A program made the translations under genes and the position numbers. A stretch of 64,000 bases of DNA, from assembly GCF_905220365.1 (NCBI RefSeq), contig NC_061141.1:1495501-1559500 (forward strand), read 5' to 3'. The stretch's first letter is position 1; each line of letters opens with the position of its first letter. Origin of the DNA: Vanessa cardui. Taxonomy: Eukaryota > Arthropoda > Insecta > Lepidoptera > Nymphalidae. Below are positions 20,949 through 32,276 of this stretch, piece after piece. The notes beneath the pieces were generated by a model. The model was not told the origin of the DNA and searched no databases. It saw nothing but the letters and a program-made list of their open reading frames with translations.

Positions 20949-21296
20949 AACATTAGTATTTATTTTGAAAATCAAAATGTAAGTATCCTGCTTCTGATGA
21001 GGAATCTTTATTATTTTGTTACAATACCAATACCTACGTTCAATGGATTAAAATCCAAACAGCCTAAGTCAAATCTAAACATTTAATTTATCGCTTACAA
21101 TACGGTTTAAATCGATAATGTGTTTATGTTTTGTAATTTGAATATATAATCATAACATCAATGCTTCATTATAATACGAGATTTACATAAGCATGATTAT
21201 TGCTATGTATGTATTATATAATAACTATATAGGCGAAGCGGGTGGGTATCAGACAGTGATAACCGTCGTTTATACAAAAATAAGTTTATTAATTGT
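20949..21296. other. No feature recognised
   Basis: AT-rich DNA between SINE copies with no match. Confidence 0.4.
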
Positions 21297-21530
21297 AAAT
21301 GTTAATTTCTTATAGCTGAGCTAAGGGATTGGAACATATTTCACCATACTGTTCCAATGCAGATTGGTAGATACACATGACAGAATATCGTTGAAATTAC
21401 ACACATGTAGATTTCCTCAGGATGTTTTCTCTCAACGATGAGTATGATATGAATTATAAACACAAATAAAGCACATGAAAATTCAGTTCTGGATTTGGTC
21501 GGTTAAGATGCATGCATTCTAAGCTAAATT
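21297..21530 (-). mobile_element. SINE-L, degenerate
   Basis: CATACTGTTCCAATGCAGAT, TCCTCAGGATGTTTTCTCTC, ATGAATTATAAACACAAATA and GGTTAAGATGCATGCATTCT appear in the proper order, but the A-box end is lost. Confidence 0.65.
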
Positions 21531-21725
21531 TATCCAGAATGACCAATCTATTCGCTGATCCAAATACGCTGGACATATTGGAGTGTGTGTGTGCATGTGT
21601 GCGCAAATACACGTGCACTGTTTATCCTTTCTCTCTCATAAGCCTATGGTAAGACAAATCCATCACCCGAAGGAGTGCAGCTGCAGGACCGATGAATTTC
21701 TTGGAGTTTTCTCGAGGAGTTATAT

Positions 21726-22013
21726 TTTTTTTATGGAATAGGTTTGCGGACGAGCATATGGGCCACCTGATGGTAAGTGGTCACCATCACCCATAGACAA
21801 TGACGCTGTAAAAAATATTAACTCTTCCTTGCATCGTCAATGCGCCACCAAACTTGGGAAATAAAATGTGCTGATTGTGCCTGTAAAAAACTGGCTCACT
21901 CACCCTTCAAACCGGAACACAACAATACTGCGTACTGTTGTTTAGCGGTGGAATATCTGATGAATGGGTTCCACCTACCCAGGCGGGCTTGCACAAAGCT
22001 CTATCACCAGGTA
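21726..22013 (-). mobile_element. SINE-T, full length
   Basis: From TTTTTTATGGAATAGGTTTG through CACCTGATGGTAAGTGGTCA, CAATGCGCCACCAAACTTGG and GTGGAATATCTGATGAATGG to GCTTGCACAAAGCTCTATCA, which is the reverse-complemented 5' end. Confidence 0.85.
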
Positions 22014-22568
22014 AATGTACATTACTAACCCTGACCATTTTTTATTGACCCAGGATTTGTCCCAAGGACTTTGGATCTGCGGGTCTTAAAGCCATTCATT
22101 CAACACAAGGTAATTAGGTTTCGAAATACATCATTCGTATCTGCAAGTAACTGGCAGTCCGTCCAATTAACATTACGCTCATATCCGAGTCGGAGCTCTT
22201 CAAAAACTTGCTCAAATTTTATAGCAACTGAAACTGACACGCTAATGATTGTAGTGTAATTAATTACGCGTGAAGAGCCATAATGTCGGCCGTTGCAATG
22301 TACATTAATCAAAAGACGGCTGCATCGGATGACTGTAACTGTGTCACAGGGTAATATAAAACAATGGATATTTTTGGAATACTGCTAAGGAACCCAAGGT
22401 AAGAATTTTGGAGTAAAGAGTTAGGAGTGATGAGCGTGAACGAATACGAAAGAGGTGAAGGTGAACAGATGGAGATATATAGAGAAGAATGGCAGGAAAA
22501 TATAAGAAAAAAAAAGATTAAGATCGTATCCTTCAGTGTGTGTGTTTTAAGTCAATAGCGCAATGGTA
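22014..22568. other. No confident feature
   Basis: Purine-rich 22430-22520 (AGAGAAGAATGGCAGGAAAA) vaguely resembles the WKKK end of RTE-like LINEs, but I could not align it. Otherwise no match. Confidence 0.3.
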
Positions 22569-22738
22569 AAAAAGCGGCCAAGTGCGAGTCGGACTCGCCC
22601 ATGAGGGGTAGAAAATTATATTAGAAAACTCAATATCATTTTTGATGACCTATCCATTGACACGTATGGGTTTGATGAAAAAATATTTTTTTAATTTCAG
22701 TTCTAAGTATAGCGAACTCCAAAAACATATTTTTAATA
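22569..22738 (+). mobile_element. Widespread insect repeat starting AAAGCGGCCAAGTGCGAGTC
   Basis: The head AAAGCGGCCAAGTGCGAGTC and GGACTCGCCCATGAGGGG, then GATGACCTATCCATTGACAC and TTTCAGTTCTAAGTATAGCG, form a motif that I recall being common in insect genomes. The related, longer minus-strand copy here is 45500-46002. Transposon class is unknown to me. Confidence 0.6.
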
Positions 22739-22740
22739 AT

Positions 22741-22968
22741 AATAATAAATAAATATAAGACAACATCACATACATTACTCTGATCCCAATGTAAGTTGCT
22801 AAAGCATTTGTTATGGAAAATCAGAAGTAATGAGGTCACCACAAACACCCAGACCCAAGACGACATAGAAAACTAATGGTAACATAGACTCGACCGGTAA
22901 TCGAACCCGGGACCTCGGAGTGGCGTACCCATAAACCTACCTGACCTATTTGGGCTATTGTCGTCCCT
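22741..22968 (-). mobile_element. SINE-G, full length
   Basis: ATACATTACTCTGATCCCAA, TTATGGAAAATCAGAAGTAA, CCAGACCCAAGACGACATAG and GGTAATCGAACCCGGGACCT are present. The B box on the minus strand is GGTTCGATTAC, one mismatch. The A box region is damaged (CCTACCTGACCTATTTGG). Confidence 0.8.
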
Positions 22969-23040
22969 AACACGAGTGATAAGCTTAAAAGTAAATAAAT
23001 AGGGTTATTAGTAATTCCTTATTTAATTTGGGGCATCGTT
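22969..23040 (-). repeat. 5' extension module of SINE-G
   Basis: TCGTCCCTAACACGAGTGAT, AATAGGGTTATTAGTAATTC and TTGGGGCAT are the reverse complement of 40128-40215. It lies directly upstream of the SINE-G head. Confidence 0.6.
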
Positions 23041-23527
23041 AGTATTCTTTAAAATGACTATGTGTTCCTTTGTTGATTGGCACCGTGATTTGACAGACGT
23101 GCGCACTGATTGAATTAGTCAAATCAATCATTTCGACAGTTTGTTTGTATATCAGGAAATTTTTGGAAAATGTTAGAATTTGATAAAATTGGTTCACATA
23201 GGAAGTTCATTTAGGAAGAAACACTTTATAATTAGTTTATAAAATAATTATTAGGGCTTCCACACGGGACCTGCAGATCTTCTAATCCGGCACCGAATAT
23301 GTATTTGTATGGGTGTGTCAAAGCATAGTAGTGTGTGTAATATTACTTTTTATTAATTTAATTATTTTCAAGTTATGTTTGTAAACTTAAAATGTAAAAA
23401 ATTTCATACTTCCTCGTCAAGGCTTCACGTATCGATTTTTAAATATACACGAGTTACTTGTCTATTTTGTTTAAGGTTAAATTAAATAGATATACTCAAA
23501 ATAAAACTTCACTAACCTAATAAGCCT
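23041..23527. other. No feature recognised
   Basis: AT-rich apart from CCACACGGGACCTGCAGATC near 23260; no match in the window. Confidence 0.4.
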
Positions 23528-23791
23528 TCTTCGCTGGGTAGGTACCCACTCATAAGATATTCTACCGCTAAACAACAGTACGCAGTATTGTTGTGTTCCG
23601 GTTTGAAGGGTGAGTAAGCCAGTGTAACTACAGGCACAAGGGACATAGCATCTTAGTTCGAAAGGTCGGTGGCGCATTGAAAATGTAAGGAATAGTTAAT
23701 ATTTCTTACAGCGTCATTGTCTATGGGTGAAGGTGACCACTTACCAACAGGTGGCCCATATGCTCGACCGCCAACCTATTCCATAAAAAAA
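23528..23791 (+). mobile_element. SINE-T, lacking the first 25 bases
   Basis: GCTGGGTAGGTACCCACTCA, ACAGTACGCAGTATTGTTGT, AGGTCGGTGGCGCATTGAAA and ATTCCATAAAAAA. Confidence 0.83.
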
Positions 23792-24245
23792 GAATTTATC
23801 TTACGGTTTATTCTACATAAAAATAACTTGTTTGTAGAATAAAAATATAATTAACAATAATATCGTCTGCTTACTCATTACACTGTGGAGGCAGCTACTC
23901 ATCTAATACCGTTAATTTATATTAATCTGCAAATATGACACACTCAGTAGATTATATTTACACTACGATTAGCCGTATATATGGGACATGCTTAATTATT
24001 ATTAATTATGTTCTGGACTTGTAGTGTACTTGGTGTATCAAGTACACCATTAGTACTTAAAACGTCGTATGTTAGATTCAATTTGAGTACGTAACATGAC
24101 AACACGAATATGTATTTTTAGGTTCAATTATATTTTTTTTTACTTTTTGAGTTGGGCTATTAGAATAATTAAAACTCGTGTCAATAACATTGATATGACA
24201 TAAGCTGGAACTCTTTACTAGCACACGTTTTCCCTCTTCGTATAA
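23792..24245. other. No gene recognised; small inverted repeat at 24024-24047
   Basis: GTGTACTTG and CAAGTACAC (24024-24032 with 24039-24047) make a 9-base hairpin, too short to weigh much. Otherwise AT-rich. Confidence 0.4.
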
Positions 24246-24411
24246 CCTAGGTGCCTTCAAAGGCGTGAAGAGTCGGCATGGCGAGGGCGACTAGTGCAAC
24301 ACATTCTTGCTGACTGTACTGGTGGCCTTCGCATTTGGACTCTACTTCCACTTGCCATCAGCTTGAGTGGAGTTATATGCCTATCCTATTATAAAAAAAA
24401 CATAAGTTTAT
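24246..24411 (+). mobile_element. 3' tail of another poly(A) LINE
   Basis: CCTAGGTGCCTTCAAAGGCG begins a segment ending CACTTGCCATCAGCTTGAG, CCTATCCTATTATAAAAAAA. The end resembles the LINE-PA/SINE-T tail (CACTT-CCATCAGGTGRG ... CCTAT-CCATAAA), pointing to a related poly(A) LINE family. Confidence 0.5.
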
Positions 24412-24534
24412 GTCTAAGATAAAAAAGCGCGTTTCTTGATTTCTAGGCAGGATATTTATGAGTTAAATTATATTTTACTGAAATATACAGTAATTAAAAT
24501 GCTGGAAAAGAGCAACTTCTAATATAAAATAGCG

Positions 24535-24867
24535 TATAGTACGACACAACTTAGATGTCGCATCGGCAAAATTCGTAAAACCGATCACATCCGAATTATT
24601 CCAAATTATCAATATTTATTTCTGATGCGAATATGATCTTTACACAAACGTAATAACTTGTAATATCATATGACCTAATATATTCGTCAATTTGACGCGT
24701 CGATTTACATGCACTTGCTTTCTCTGACGCGTGAATCTATAGCGACCAATAGCGTCGAATGGCGCGATAGGGAGCTATTTCTATTGGTCGTGTAAACCGG
24801 CAATGATCGGTTTTATTTTCATTCCATTGCATTTTCCGATGCTACATCTAATTTGTATCGTACTATA
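24535..24867. mobile_element. MITE-like element, 333 bases, long terminal inverted repeats
   Basis: TATAGTACGACACAACTTAG at 24535 and the reverse complement of the right end (TATAGTACGATACAAATTAG) agree at 32 of the first 36 positions, and AAAACCGATCA is shared further in. The centre also holds GACCAATAG with CTATTGGTC. No ORF. A TA target duplication would suit a Tc1/mariner-like source, but I cannot prove it. Confidence 0.7.
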
Positions 24868-25118
24868 TATACTTAAAATTCTACTAAATTAACCAGTTAC
24901 TATACCTTCGCGTTTAATAAACGTATTCTTTAAAACAATTTAAATTTTAAATGTTATTTACAAAAATGTTTAGAAAAAGATGTTGAATATTGCATTTTAT
25001 TCAACAAAGCCTTGAATAGAAGAAGGCTGTGTCTGACGGAAACGTCTTAAAGATTTAGCACACTAAAATGAAAAAAAATATTTTCTACAATATTATCTAT
25101 ATTACATATTAGTATAAA

Positions 25119-25440
25119 ATCAAAATAAACTTTATTCAAGTGGGCTTTTACAAGCACTTTGAATCGTCATTTAACAATTAAGTGAAGCTACCACCGGTTT
25201 GGAAATTAGATTCTACCGAGAAGAACCGACAAGAAACTCAGTAATTACTCCTTTTCAACATTAAAAAAAAATACAATCATATTAGTTAAATACAAATTAT
25301 ATATGTATTTATATATGTCCTGCCTGGAAGTCAAAAGGTATTAATTCCAACCTTTTTTTTTCATCTATAAAATCTTGTATCGAATAAAATGCCTTTTTGC
25401 CAATGTAGTTTTTATAAACGATTTGAATTTACGAAACAGT
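25119..25440 (-). mobile_element. LINE-GT 3' end
   Basis: AAATCAAAATAAACTTTATT, GAAGCTACCACCGGTTTGGA, GAAGAACCGACAAGAAACTC, CATCTATAAAATCTTGTATC and ATAAACGATTTGAATTTACG match the next copy at 25636. Truncated about 320 bases from the end. Confidence 0.85.
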
Positions 25441-25635
25441 AAAGTTAAAGTTTAGTTATTATTAATATATTAATATGATAATTTATAAATCAAACTGAAG
25501 AATGTATTGGCTTGTACACTAATCTAGAGATCTATCAGTTTTATGTAAAAAGAAGAAGCTCTTTCATTAGATAGTACATTTACAGCTATAATTTTATTCA
25601 TTTAGTGTCTGTAGTCGTACCGTACGTACGACTAA

Positions 25636-27400
25636 TGAAATCAAAAAAATCAAAATCAAAGTATACTTTATTCAAGTGGGCTTTTACAAGCACTTTTGAA
25701 TCGTCATTTAACAATTAAGTGAAGCTACCACCGGTTCGGAAAGTAGATTCTACCGAGAAGAACCGGCAAGAAACTCAGTAGTTACTCTTTTTTAACATTT
25801 AAAAAATACAAAGCCATGTTAGTTTAATACAATTATTTAAATTAATATATCCTGCTTGGAAGTCAACAGGTATTAACTCCACGCTTTTTTATCATCTACA
25901 AAATCTTGTATCGAATAATACGCCTTTTTCACCAATGTATTTTTTATAAACGATTTGAATTTACGAGACGGCAAAGTTAAAAATGTCTGTGGAATTTTAT
26001 TATAGAAATGGATACCTTGCCCCAAGAAAGATTTATTGGCTTTGCGGAGTCGGAAACTTGGCGTTATAAGCTTATCTTTACTTCTAGTGCATATACAATG
26101 ATTATCACTGATTTTATCAAAGTTATCAATGTTACTGTGAATATACATGATATTGTTGTAAACATATTGCGACGCAACAGTGAGTATTCCTACTAAAAAA
26201 CATCCCGAAGAGAGTCTCTAGCTCCAAGATTATAAATAAACCGATTTGCTCTCTTTTGTAAAATAAAGACAGATTCAATGTCTGCAGCGTTACCCCAAAG
26301 TAATATGACATATGACATAATACTGTGAAAATAACCAAAATAAACTAAACGAGCGGTATCAATATCAGTTAGTTGTCTAACTTTTCTAACCGCGTATGCT
26401 GCGGAGCCGAGTCTCCCTGTTAGGGACGACCAATGGGGAAGTCTGGAATCCAATTCTATTCCCAAGAACACGGTAGTATCGGCTACATCAAGCGGGCCAC
26501 CGCTTAAAGACATATTATAATTTTGCTTTCTAACATTGGGTAGGGTAAAAACTACACATTTTATTTTTTGAGTATTCAAAACCAAATTATTTACATTAAA
26601 CCAATCTTGTATCTGTGATAAGGCACCGTTCACATCGTCATAGTCAGTTTTTTTTCCTGTAAACCTTAAAAATCAGTGAAGTATCGTCAGCAAACAATAC
26701 TATATCACAAATACCTTTAACAAAGAAAGGAAGGTCATTTATATATACTAGGAATAGAAAGGGACCCAAAATTTAACCTTGTGGAACACCCATTTTTAGC
26801 GTAGATCCAGTAGACTTTATTCCATTAATGAAAACTTGCTGGATTCTTTGACTTAAGTATGAAGCAATGAGATCAAGAGCCCTACCTTTAACGCCGTAAT
26901 ATTTGAGCTTATAAAGAAGCGTCTCGTGTTCTACACAATCAAATGCTTTAGATAAATCACAGAATACTCCAATAGCATTCTGTGATTTCTCCCAAGCATC
27001 GTAAATATGCTTAAGAAGCGCAATTCCCGCATCAGTTGTTGATCGACCTCTTGTAAAACCAAATTGCTTACTATGAAAAATTTTATTTGTACCAAAATGG
27101 ATAAGAAGTTGATTTAAAATATTTTTTTCGAAAATTTTACTTAAAGATGGGAGTATTGAAATAGGCCTGTAATTACTGGGATCGCTCCTATTTCCATTCT
27201 TAAAAAGTGGTAAGACTTTACTACATTTTAACAAGTCAGGAAATGAACCCGTGTCCAAACTCTTGTTAAAAATTACTGCTATATACGGAGCAATATCGTG
27301 TATGATGTTATTTATGAATTTTACCGAAATGCCCCATACGTCGTTAGTTTTTTTAATATTGAGTGTTTTAAATACTTTTATAACATCTATTGCAGAAATG
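25636..27400 (-). mobile_element. LINE-GT, longest copy, 5'-truncated
   Basis: About 1.76 kb of a CR1-group LINE. The 3' end carries AAATCAAAGTATACTTTATT, the reverse complement of an AATAAAGT terminus with a TTTTGATT tail, which suits CR1-type elements ending in a microsatellite. The 5' end stops inside the reverse transcriptase at about 27400. It lies just downstream of a second, shorter copy (25119-25440) in the same orientation. Confidence 0.88.
25873..27400 (-). pseudogene. LINE-GT reverse transcriptase, broken
   Basis: Reading the minus strand: AIDVIKVFKTLNIKKTNDVW, then NGNRSDPSNYRPISI, CDLSKAFDCVEHETL (motif A), MGVPQG followed by an in-frame stop at a position where related enzymes read S (GSILGP), then ILGPFLFLVYINDL and LFADDTSLIFK (motif C, F in place of Y). 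A frameshift follows near 26650. The thumb region continues at 26193-26633 (SYVILLWGNAADIESVFILQ) and the C-terminus at 25873-26148 (FVDDKKAWS), with another break between them. At least one nonsense change and two frame changes, so this copy cannot make enzyme. C-terminal parts are clearly homologous to LINE-GA at 30229-30678. Confidence 0.88.
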
Positions 27401-27447
27401 AAATAGAGAATAATGTTAATCCAACAGAACAGTAAGTTATTTAAAAC

Positions 27448-27891
27448 TAGCTTTTGCCCGCGACTTCGTTCGCGTGGACTTCAGGTTCGTCCCGTCTAGT
27501 CTAGTAATCACTTAAAATCGCTTCGTAAATAAGTCATTATTTCTCGTACAAAGTAAAGGATAAAAAATGGTTATTGTGGGTTATTCCTAAGAGATAAACA
27601 TATACCATCACGGACTTATTGTAGACCTTTTTAAGTTGTACAATACTGTAGTACATTGTTTTGATCTATCTTGTAGGATTCAGTCAGCGTTTGCAATGTA
27701 AGCGCAAAAAATGTGTTTTTTTTTACGACCTCACATTAGAAACCTCAAGAATTGTAGCCTATGTGTTATTCTGATGTATAAGCTATATTGTGGTAAAGTT
27801 TCATTCAAATCCATTCAGTAGTTTTTACGTGAAAGAGTAACAAACATCCATACATACAAACTATCGCCTTTATAATAGTAGTAGGATTTAT
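27448..27891 (+). mobile_element. CTAGC-1 repeat, long form (444 bases)
   Basis: Opens ACTAGCTTTTGCCCGCGACT and ends CCTTTATAATAGTAGTAGGA. It is nearly identical to 29693-30835 after removal of the LINE-GA insert there, so both are young. It has no ORF and is non-autonomous. Class not determined. Confidence 0.75.
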
Positions 27892-28119
27892 ACAAATAAA
27901 CACAAAATTACGAATTTAAAACCATTTGGGGCACGATATGAACAATTACCTAATCATGCGATTTAATTGATTACAGATTCCATCGATATAATTCTCTCAT
28001 AGATTCTCTTTTAAATAAACAGGTTTAAAATGTAAATGCACACATATGTGAAAAAAAATACCAAAATAAAAAAAAATCTGTACATTACCTAAGCAGTAAC
28101 TAAATATACAAAAAAATAT

Positions 28120-28350
28120 ATCATAATAATAAATATGAGACATCATCATACATTACTCTGATCCCAATGTAAGTAGCTAAAGCACTTGTGTTATGGAAAA
28201 TCATAAGTAACGACTGTACCACAAACACCCAGACCCAAGACAACAAAGAAAACTAATGGTAATCTACATCGACTTGCCCGGGAATCGAACCCAGGACCTA
28301 GGAGTGGCGTATCCCTGAAAACCGGTGTACACACCACTCGGTCACTGATG
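28120..28350 (-). mobile_element. SINE-G, full length
   Basis: CATTACTCTGATCCCAATGT, TTATGGAAAATCATAAGTAA, CGGGAATCGAACCCAGGACC (B box one mismatch) and GTGTACACACCACTCGGTCA (A box TGACCGAGTGG, fits consensus). Confidence 0.83.
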
Positions 28351-28436
28351 TCATCAATAAAAAACAAACAAAATTGGAATATTTATTAGTGATATTTATT
28401 GTTCTTAAACGGTCTTGGAATCCGCACCTGAAGAAA

Positions 28437-28614
28437 TACTAATATTATAAATGTAAAAGTAGATCTGCCTATCTATCTGTCTCTCTTTAACTGGTAAATC
28501 AATGAACTGAATTTTACGAAATTTGTCATCAAGCAGCCTTAACTTCCAAGGAAGAACATAGGTTACTTTTATGCCTAACACATAAACGCTAGCGAAACCG
28601 TTGGCGATAACTAG
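28437..28614 (-). mobile_element. CTAGC-1 repeat, decayed
   Basis: AATATTATAAATGTAAAAGT at one end and GCGATAACTAGT at the other, with AATTTTACGAAATTTGTCAT inside. Confidence 0.55.
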
Positions 28615-29198
28615 TAAATAATAAGATTCATTGATTAATTTTATCTTAATATTATTTTTTTAATAGTGTACGCCTTACTGTGTTATACACCTTATGAACC
28701 ACTTAAGAGATTAAAGTAGAATGTTTATTTACAATGTTAAATGTTCCCTTTTAATGCGTTAACCGGAACATTTTAATGAACGGGGCGATTTTTATAAAAG
28801 TATCTTCAGTGGTATTTTTCATAAACGTTGCTGATGTCAACTCTTGGTATAAAAAAATAACAAGCTGCGTAGAGCATCTTAAACTATTAAATATGTAAAT
28901 ACTGCTCTGGAAATCTTTGCTATCTTTTATATGAGATATTATAAGATATTTGTGCTAATTATTTATTTATATTAGCTTTCTTTAAACTCTCTACAAAGTC
29001 CTGATTTTTTTGTTTTTCGATCAAGAAAAGATCACTCATAATTTAATTATATTAAGATAATTGTAGAAGGACTAATTCAAATGAATCGTGTTGGTAAAAT
29101 TTTCTCTGAAGCAGAGAAATTACTAGCCCAGCCTATATTAGTAACTCAAAACTAGTTACAAAAATAATGGTAGTATTTAGGTTAAAATTATAAATAAG
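28615..29198. other. No feature recognised
   Basis: AT-rich DNA without repeat match. Confidence 0.4.
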
Positions 29199-29460
29199 AC
29201 TAGCTGTGCCCACGACCTTTTACGCGTTTGAATTTAACAAAAAAAATGTACCCTAAGTTACTACTTAATATATGAGTTATCTGTCAGTGAAAGTCCCGTC
29301 AAAATCGGTTAAACCGTTCCAGAGATTAGCCGGAACAAATTTTGGTATATGTACCGTGTATATCTACATACATATGCATTGAGTAAAAAAGGGTTATTTT
29401 AATATTACAAACAGCCACTACAATTTGTTTTATATATATGAAATGTATCGAATGTACTTC
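29199..29460 (+). mobile_element. CTAGC-2 repeat
   Basis: Opens ACTAGCTGTGCCCACGACCT, holds GTTCCAGAGATTAGCCGGAA and GTACCGTGTATATCTACATA, and ends TTATTTTAATATTACAAACA. Related copies are at 40565, 43246, 45259 and 46060. Confidence 0.65.
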
Positions 29461-30012
29461 GAATTTTCACATCTATTCAGATCCAAGAGACGATCTATCA
29501 CTTTGAGGATTTTTATTAAAATCCGTCTAGCCATTTCTCTCTGACTTTCGCTCTGACAGGCGAGTTTTCATAATATGTTCTCAAGATTAATCTGCATAAA
29601 TATTTCGTTGAAACACGTAACATTTATGCAATTCTTAATATATGTATATGTCGAAAGATCCAAAAGTTTAATTAGGATTTATTATATTACTAGCTTTTGT
29701 CCGAGACTTCGTTCGCGTGGACTTCAGGTTCGTCCCGTCTAGTCTAGTAATCACTTAAAATCGCTTCGTAAATAAGCCATTATTTCTCGTACAAAGTAAA
29801 GGATAAAAAATGGTTATTGTGGGTTAATCCTAAGAGATAAACATATACCATCACGGACTTTTTTGTAGATCTTTTTAAGTTGTACAATACTGTAGTACAT
29901 TGCTTTGATCTATCTTGTAGGATTCAGTCAGCGTTTGCAATGTAAGGGCAAAAAATGTGTTTTTTTACGACCTCACATTAGAAACCTCAAAAATTGTAGC
30001 CTATGTGTTATT

Positions 30013-30695
30013 AAACTCAAACTCAAATTCCTTTATTCAATATAGAAGCATTACACTTACTTATTGATTGTCAAATAAACACTACCACCGGTTCGGAAAA
30101 AGGAACACCCTGACCTGAGAAGAACCGGCGAAAGAAACTCAGCAGGTCTTTTTTTTGTTATTTTTTTTTTGTCAATTTAATAAAATACATAGTAGTATAT
30201 GATTAGAAATAGCCAGGAGGCGATCGTTTCATTCCCAAGGTGTGCTATCAAACATAAACTCGCTAATTGTATAGTAACCTTTTGCACACAAGCGATCCTT
30301 AACAATTTTTTTAAATTTGGCAACAGAAGCATTTTGAACGCTTTCTGGGATCCTGTTGTAGAAGCGTATACATTGCCCCACAAAAGAGTTACTGACTCTA
30401 TGCAGTCGAGTTACAGGAGTAACAAGATTGTGTTTGTTCCTTGTACCAATATTATGAGAATCACATTTTCTCATAAAAACATTAATATTTTTCCGTACAT
30501 ACAAAACATTACAAAATATGTATTGAGAAGCAACAGTCAATATCTTAATTTCTTTACATCTATACCTTAATGATTCCTTGGCTCCTAGGTTATAGATTGC
30601 GCGAATAGCCCTCTTCTGCAGCACAAATATAGTTTGGATAGCGGCTGCGTTACCCCAAAGCATAATACCGTAGGACATTATACTGTGAAAGTAAC
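30013..30695 (-). mobile_element. LINE-GA, 5'-truncated, nested in CTAGC-1
   Basis: Starts on the plus strand AAACTCAAACTCAAATTCCT, the reverse complement of an AATAAAGGAATTTGAGTTTGAGTTT-like microsatellite end, with CTACCACCGGTTCGGAAAAA next. It contains only the C-terminal enzyme region. Boundaries are exact because the uninterrupted host repeat is at 27448-27891. Confidence 0.9.
30229..30678 (-). pseudogene. LINE-GA ORF2 C-terminal fragment
   Basis: A 149-residue open frame: SYGIMLWGNAAAIQTIFVLQ, RAIYNLGAKESLRYR, FVGQCIRFYNRIPESVQ and EFMFDSTPWE. It matches the LINE-GT C-terminus in order (SYVILLWGNAADIESVFILQ, NLGARDSLRD, FLGQGIHFYNKIP, DFVDDKKAWS). It has no catalytic part because of 5' truncation. 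Confidence 0.85.
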
Positions 30696-30833
30696 TATTC
30701 TGATGTATAAGCTATATTGTGGTAAAGTTTCATTCAAATCCATTCAGTAGTTTTTACGTGAAAGAGTAACAAACATCCATACATACAAACTTTCGCCTTT
30801 ATAATAGTAGTAGGAAGTAGGATAGTAGGATTT

Positions 30834-31030
30834 AAGAAAACCTTCGTCAGTTTTCAAATTAATTCCTTTATCAATTATTAGCACATTTAACTCTCAGTAC
30901 CTTTTGAATCTAAACATCAAATCATTGCGACGCAATATGTCACTCTCGATCGGTAAAGCAGATTATCGCTCATACTGAGCACGCGAAAATAGATCCTAAG
31001 GTGACGAACCTTTTCTTACCCTGACTGTAC
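30834..31030 (-). mobile_element. MITE-like element, second copy
   Basis: AAGAAAACCTTCGTCAGTTT at the left and ACCTTTTCTTACCCTGACTG then TAC at the right are the reverse complement of the element at 38889-39104. The outer 12 bases of the left inverted repeat are missing where it meets CTAGC-1. Confidence 0.68.
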
Positions 31031-31867
31031 ATACTGCCTACGTCAGTATGACGTAAAATACATTACAGAAAAAAAGTGACATTTCAGGGAATATCGAAAG
31101 AAAGATATTACGAACATAAACGATTAGACTTACATTTTAAATATCATCATATCTGATAACGCCTAACATCTCGTTTTATAGACAATTGAAATTAATGCAA
31201 CACGTGGCAGTATTTAAGGTAACATAGAAACGTCGACCTCATATTAGAAATTGATTTTCACCATATAAACATAGTAGTAACTAATCCAGTAAAAGCACTA
31301 CATAGTTTGCATGTACATTATTTATGTTTTTAGTCTTTCTCGTGTTTTTTACTGAAGGTGAGGAGGAAACCTGTATAAATGTTTCGATGTTATGAAGTAT
31401 GGATACATTTTTGCTTACTCAATACCTTAATTTAATACCTTATTTAAATAGTATAAAACAACTTTTGAATAATGACAGGATTATATTAAGTAACTCAGTA
31501 TTTAGTAGAAGCATTGCGAATAAAGCCTAAAACATCTTAAGAGATTAGACTTTTCAACAATTCTTAAATATTACTTATTATTTGTATTAAATCATGCCAT
31601 AGTAAATAGATAATAAATGTTAAGAAATAATTTATCTAAATCACGTTCAAAACTACACGCAATATTTCATCTAAAGTTGATTTACGACCTTCAACTGATA
31701 ACACTAGTTTAAATTAGCTTAAGCGTTCCATTCCCTCGTAATCTTTATCTTTGAATCTGTGTTTTGGATATAGGAGTTACTCATTTCGACAGTTATAGTA
31801 CTTTGATTATTTAGTTGCTAAGAGTTTCAAGATTGCAAAACAAACAATATCATCTTGTAAAATAAAG
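31031..31867. other. No confident feature
   Basis: GAAGGTGAGGAGGAAACCTG near 31353 may be a SINE-L scrap (family text GAAGGAAAACATCGTGAGGA). Otherwise AT-rich and unmatched. Confidence 0.35.
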
Positions 31868-32172
31868 TAAAAGTAAAGCAACAGCCTGGTAAATTTCCAA
31901 CTGCTAGGCTAAGGCCTCCTCTCCCATTAAGGAGAGGGTTTTGAACATATTCCACCATGCTGCTCCAATGCAGATTGATGGTATACGTCTGTGGCTGAAT
32001 TTCGATGAAATTAGACACATGCAGGTTTCCTCACGATGTTTTCCTTGACCGCCGAGCACGAGATGAATTATAAACATAAATTAAGCAGACATATATAGTG
32101 GCGCTTGCCTGGATTTAACCCGAAATCATCGGTTAAGATGCACGCGTTCTAATCACTGGGCTATCTCGACTC
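31868..32172 (-). mobile_element. SINE-L, nearly full length
   Basis: AAAGTAAAGCAACAGCCTGG, GGCTAAGGCCTCCTCTCCCA, CACGATGTTTTCCTTGACCG, GGATTTAACCCGAAATCATC (B box mutated) and CTAATCACTGGGCTATCTCG. Confidence 0.83.
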
Positions 32173-32276
32173 CTTACCATCTTGTAAAAGATTATTTATA
32201 TAATTGTTTTTCAATATTAACAGTTAATATTGACAATTAAAATGGTGATTATGATCTTTTGTAGATATTATGTAAG

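Larger units (their letters stand above)
29693..30835 (+). mobile_element. CTAGC-1 repeat, long form, split by LINE-GA
   Basis: Bases 29693-30012 and 30696-30835 together match 27448-27891 almost base for base. TATT occurs on both sides of the insert (30009-30012 and 30696-30699), a 4-base target site duplication. Confidence 0.85.
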
